DNA from: Deltaproteobacteria bacterium
GTDB lineage: Bacteria > Myxococcota_A > Polyangia > Polyangiales > Ga0077539
Length of the DNA: 5,614 nt
Direction: 5' to 3'
Assembly (NCBI GenBank): GCA_947494865.1
Contig: CANMAT010000310.1
Location: 1 to 5,614 of the forward strand
Positions within the stretch are counted from its first letter, which is position 1. Each line of letters starts with the position of its first letter. Shown here piece by piece: positions 4,459-5,614 of the stretch. The translations under genes were made by a program, and so were the position numbers. The notes beneath the pieces are model-generated. The model ran no database searches. It was not told the origin of the DNA and was given only the letters and a program-made list of their open reading frames with translations.

Positions 4459-5614
4459 CTACCGGGCGGCGGCGACGCGCTCGGAGACGATCTCGCGCAG
4501 GCGCTCGGGCTCGATGGGCTTCTCGAACCAGGTGACGTCGCCCGAGGCGAGAAAGCTCCGCGCCTTCTCGGTGAACGCGCCCGCGGTGAGGAACATCATG
4601 CGGCGGGCCACGTGCGGGGCGAAGCGGGCGATGCGCGCGTAGAGGTCGACGCCCGACATGGTGGGCATCATGAGGTCGCAGAGTATGACGTCGTAGCGCT
4701 CGCCGCGCTCGATGCGCGCGAGGGCGTCGTGGGGCTCGGCGTTGCCGTCCACATCGTGGTCGATGCTCAAGATCTTGCACATGAGCGAGAGGAGCACCGG
4801 GTCGTCGTCGATGACCAGCACGCGGCCGCGCACGGGCTCCGAAGCGACGGCGCCGCGCAGCGCGTCGTGGTGCGCCTCGCCGCGACCCGCCTCGGCGGCC
4901 ACGAGGTGAATGGTCACGCGCGTGCCGCGATCGAGCGGGGTGACCTCGAACGACCCGCCCACCTCGACGGCGAGCGCGCGGCACAGGGCGAGCGCGAAGG
5001 CCGCGGGCGAGGCGCCGCGGTCGAGGGCCGCGAGGGGGTCTGACGCGTCGCTGTCGCCGGGGGCCGCGCGCGGCGCGCCCGTGTCGGTGATCTCGATGCG
5101 CACGCCGCCGCCGTCGGGCGCCGCGCGCACGTGAACCTCGTGGTGCTTCGCGTCGCCCTCGGGGATGGCCTGCGCGCTCGCGAGGAGGGCCGAGAGGAGC
5201 AGGTGCCCGATGGCGGACTCGCTCCCTCGGATGGTGGGCATCACGGCCACCTCGCACGTGAGGCGCGCGCGGTGACGAATGATGTTCTCGGTGAGGTCGA
5301 CCGCGGCGTCGAGCACGCGGCCGGGCTCGATCACGCCGTCTTCGGCCTCGCGCTGGGTGAAGAGCCCGAGGCTGCGCGTGATGTTGGCGACCGCGGTCAC
5401 GCCCTCGTGGAGCTGCCCGATGCTCTCGGAGAGGTTGCGGAGCTCGGCGCGCAGGCTGGCGGCGTCGCCGCGCTCCCACGTCGCGTCGAGGTCGCGCATG
5501 AGCCTGCGCGAGAGCTCGCGGGCGTACGAGGCGTTGCCGTACACCTGCGCCAGCGGGGTGTTGATGCCGTGCGCGATGCTCGCGGCGAGGGTGCCCAGCG
5601 CGGCCCCGCGGTCG
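4459..5614 (-). CDS. hybrid histidine kinase/receiver protein with degenerate ATP-binding domain, C-terminal part
   Basis: The frame is open to the right edge, giving 384 visible residues; any sensory N terminus lies outside. The visible start is the HisKA H-box, ending SIAHGINTPL, with His15 (5569-5571) as the phospho-acceptor; the usual acidic residue after it is Gly16. A dimerisation helix pair and a HATPase-like domain follow (about 95-237). The G1 motif DTG is kept (177-179), but the N-box reads LLSALLASAQA (139-149), the G2 region has Pro/Ala in place of Gly (203-209), and no F-box is seen. The C-terminal receiver (about 263-384) is complete: Asp269/Asp270, phospho-acceptor Asp313 in CDLMMP (4675-4677), Thr343 and Lys365 in EKP. 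Self-phosphorylation is therefore doubtful, and the receiver may be fed by another kinase. A GTG at 5544 can be read as a start but lies inside the H-box helix and is not the gene start. The cognate signal and partner are unknown. Confidence 0.9.
   Translation of the reverse strand, partial: DRGAALGTLAASIAHGINTPLAQVYGNASYARELSRRLMRDLDATWERGDAASLRAELRNLSESIGQLHEGVTAVANITRSLGLFTQREAEDGVIEPGRVLDAAVDLTENIIRHRARLTCEVAVMPTIRGSESAIGHLLLSALLASAQAIPEGDAKHHEVHVRAAPDGGGVRIEITDTGAPRAAPGDSDASDPLAALDRGASPAAFALALCRALAVEVGGSFEVTPLDRGTRVTIHLVAAEAGRGEAHHDALRGAVASEPVRGRVLVIDDDPVLLSLMCKILSIDHDVDGNAEPHDALARIERGERYDVILCDLMMPTMSGVDLYARIARFAPHVARRMMFLTAGAFTEKARSFLASGDVTWFEKPIEPERLREIVSERVAAAR

Noticed and set aside
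4987..5199. Frameshift or pseudogene as the cause of the missing kinase boxes
   Set aside because: The flanking G1 motif, the GGSFEV strand and the receiver all stay in one frame and keep the alignment register, with typical codon use, so the changes are substitutions rather than a frame slip.
5542..5544. GTG as the start of the kinase gene
   Set aside because: The frame continues upstream to the window edge and encodes the H-box, so this codon is internal.
1..5614. tRNA, rRNA, CRISPR array, insertion sequence or attachment site
   Set aside because: No cloverleaf-like segment, repeat-spacer series, transposase motif or flanking terminal inverted repeats were seen; the non-coding space is too small for most of these.

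Overview
This is a very GC-rich, almost fully coding window with strong preference for G/C at third codon positions. The gene types (a HisKA-REC hybrid kinase, a secreted trypsin-like lipoprotein, a radical SAM enzyme, a sterol desaturase-type hydroxylase) and the wording of the kinase H-box and receiver fit a myxobacterium-like member of the Myxococcota, perhaps Polyangia. That placement is inference from style, not from a marker gene.

Layout, left to right. (1) The C-terminal 136 residues of a GhrA-like glyoxylate/hydroxypyruvate reductase, + strand, cut by the left edge. (2) Convergent with it, and sharing four bases at the stop codons, a radical SAM protein with an extra C-terminal Cys motif, - strand. 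(3) Divergent from that, across a 29-base gap, a membrane fatty acid hydroxylase/sterol desaturase-family protein, + strand, probably followed in the same transcript by (4) a fold-type I PLP aminotransferase-family protein. (5) Three bases beyond its stop, on the - strand, ends a trypsin-like serine protease made as a lipoprotein. (6) A 138-base intergenic stretch holds two small hairpins and a G-rich array of 11-base direct repeats ending in an inverted copy. (7) The last gene, - strand and cut by the right edge, is the C-terminal part of a hybrid histidine kinase with a terminal receiver domain.

The genes do not form one obvious pathway. The desaturase and aminotransferase are probably co-transcribed, and the radical SAM gene may share a divergent promoter region with them. 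The kinase and protease point the same way but are separated by the repeat-rich gap.

Two proteins look like in-frame pseudoenzymes. The aminotransferase keeps its PLP-pocket motifs but has Thr where the Schiff-base Lys should be. The hybrid kinase keeps its phospho-accepting His and a complete receiver domain but has lost the N-box Asn, the F-box and the G2-box glycines of its ATP-binding domain. These are the main points for follow-up. No RNA genes, insertion sequences, CRISPR arrays or attachment sites were seen.
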